Source: Paracoccaceae bacterium (GTDB taxonomy: Bacteria > Pseudomonadota > Alphaproteobacteria > Rhodobacterales > Rhodobacteraceae). Taken from it: a stretch of 6,743 nt of DNA. Below the pieces are notes generated by a model. The model was not told the DNA's origin and ran no database searches. It was given only the letters and a program-made list of their open reading frames with translations. Position numbers and translations under genes: made by a program. Numbering within the stretch: position 1 is the stretch's first letter; every line of letters starts with the position of its first letter. The stretch covers positions 1-6,743 of the forward strand of contig RFZH01000128.1 of assembly GCA_009920815.1 (NCBI GenBank), in the 5' to 3' direction. Below are positions 6,552 through 6,743 of this stretch, one piece after another.

Positions 6552-6580
6552 CTCATAACGCAGGCAGGCCAAAAAGGCAA
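6552..6580 (-). promoter_or_regulatory. Possible mntR promoter
   Basis: On the minus strand TTGCCT (6575-6580) and TATGAG (6552-6557) are separated by 17 nt and match the -35 and -10 consensus at 4/6 each. They would start transcription about 18-20 nt before the mntR ATG. The match is weak. The rest of the gap from 6528 to 6663 shows no terminator or MntR palindrome that I can recognise. Confidence 0.2.
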
Positions 6581-6663
6581 ATAACATGCAGATGCCGGCA
6601 AACATCTTGATTGAGAGAACAGCCCTTTGAGTTTGTTTAAAATATGCGCCTAATTTGTTAAAG

Positions 6664-6743
6664 TTATCCACCAAATATTTGCCAAATAGTGTAGCCTGCA
6701 CCATAGATTACAATCCCTATACCGGTGGCAATAAACAATGGCT
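6664..6743 (-). CDS. C-terminal end of an unidentified membrane protein (partial)
   Basis: Reading leftwards from the right edge, one minus-strand frame gives 25 residues and a TAA at 6664-6666. The peptide, containing FIATGIGIVIYGAGYTIWQI, is a hydrophobic helix rich in Gly, Ile and aromatic residues and ends in FGG. That is typical of the last transmembrane segment of a polytopic inner-membrane protein. The other two frames hit stops. The gene precedes mntR in the same direction with a 136-nt gap. A metal transporter would be a reasonable guess from the neighbour, but 25 residues are too few to name a family. Confidence 0.5.
   Translation of the reverse strand, partial: PLFIATGIGIVIYGAGYTIWQIFGG

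Noticed and set aside
6105..6704. A 199-residue membrane-anchored MntR
   Set aside because: MntR similarity begins near the ATG at 6527. The extra N-terminal residues have no family counterpart and no good ribosome-binding site, and they start inside the end of the upstream gene.

Overview
The window looks like a chromosomal segment of an alphaproteobacterium of the order Rhodobacterales, roseobacter-like. The CtrA, SciP-type DUF1153, LigA, MnmA and MntR proteins all read like that group. The DNA is clearly more AT-rich than in many members of the order, which could fit a pelagic marine lineage. That placement comes from recognising protein families; no search was run.

Layout: positions 1-4859 are almost wholly coding on the minus strand. 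In transcription order they carry sciP (DUF1153, inhibitor of CtrA), ctrA (cell-cycle/motility response regulator), ligA (NAD-dependent DNA ligase) and recG (fork-remodelling helicase, cut by the left edge). ligA and recG overlap by 4 nt (ATGA) and are probably cotranscribed. sciP-ctrA and ctrA-ligA are separated by short gaps of 87 and 78 nt. The sciP-ctrA gap holds two near-consensus CtrA boxes, which suggests CtrA autoregulation.

A 121-nt divergent region (4860-4980) separates sciP from mnmA on the plus strand. mnmA (tRNA-U34 2-thiouridylase) is broken. It reads perfectly up to the GLGIGG motif. About 50 residues normally found in the family are then absent, and the conserved C-terminal barrel continues in another frame. 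The gene is either a recent deletion pseudogene or an assembly error, and it is the clearest anomaly in the window.

mnmA converges with mntR (Mn-responsive DtxR-family repressor, minus strand). Their junction holds two small GC/AT hairpins followed by a long AT-rich inverted repeat built from two head-to-head copies of one motif of about 22 nt. Upstream of mntR, running off the right edge, is the last 25 codons of a membrane protein.

The minus-strand genes link cell-cycle control (SciP-CtrA) with DNA replication and repair (LigA, RecG). mnmA and mntR are housekeeping and metal-homeostasis genes of separate function. I found no mobile element, CRISPR array, RNA gene or recognisably new multi-gene system. 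The unusual signals are the mnmA lesion and the intergenic structures.
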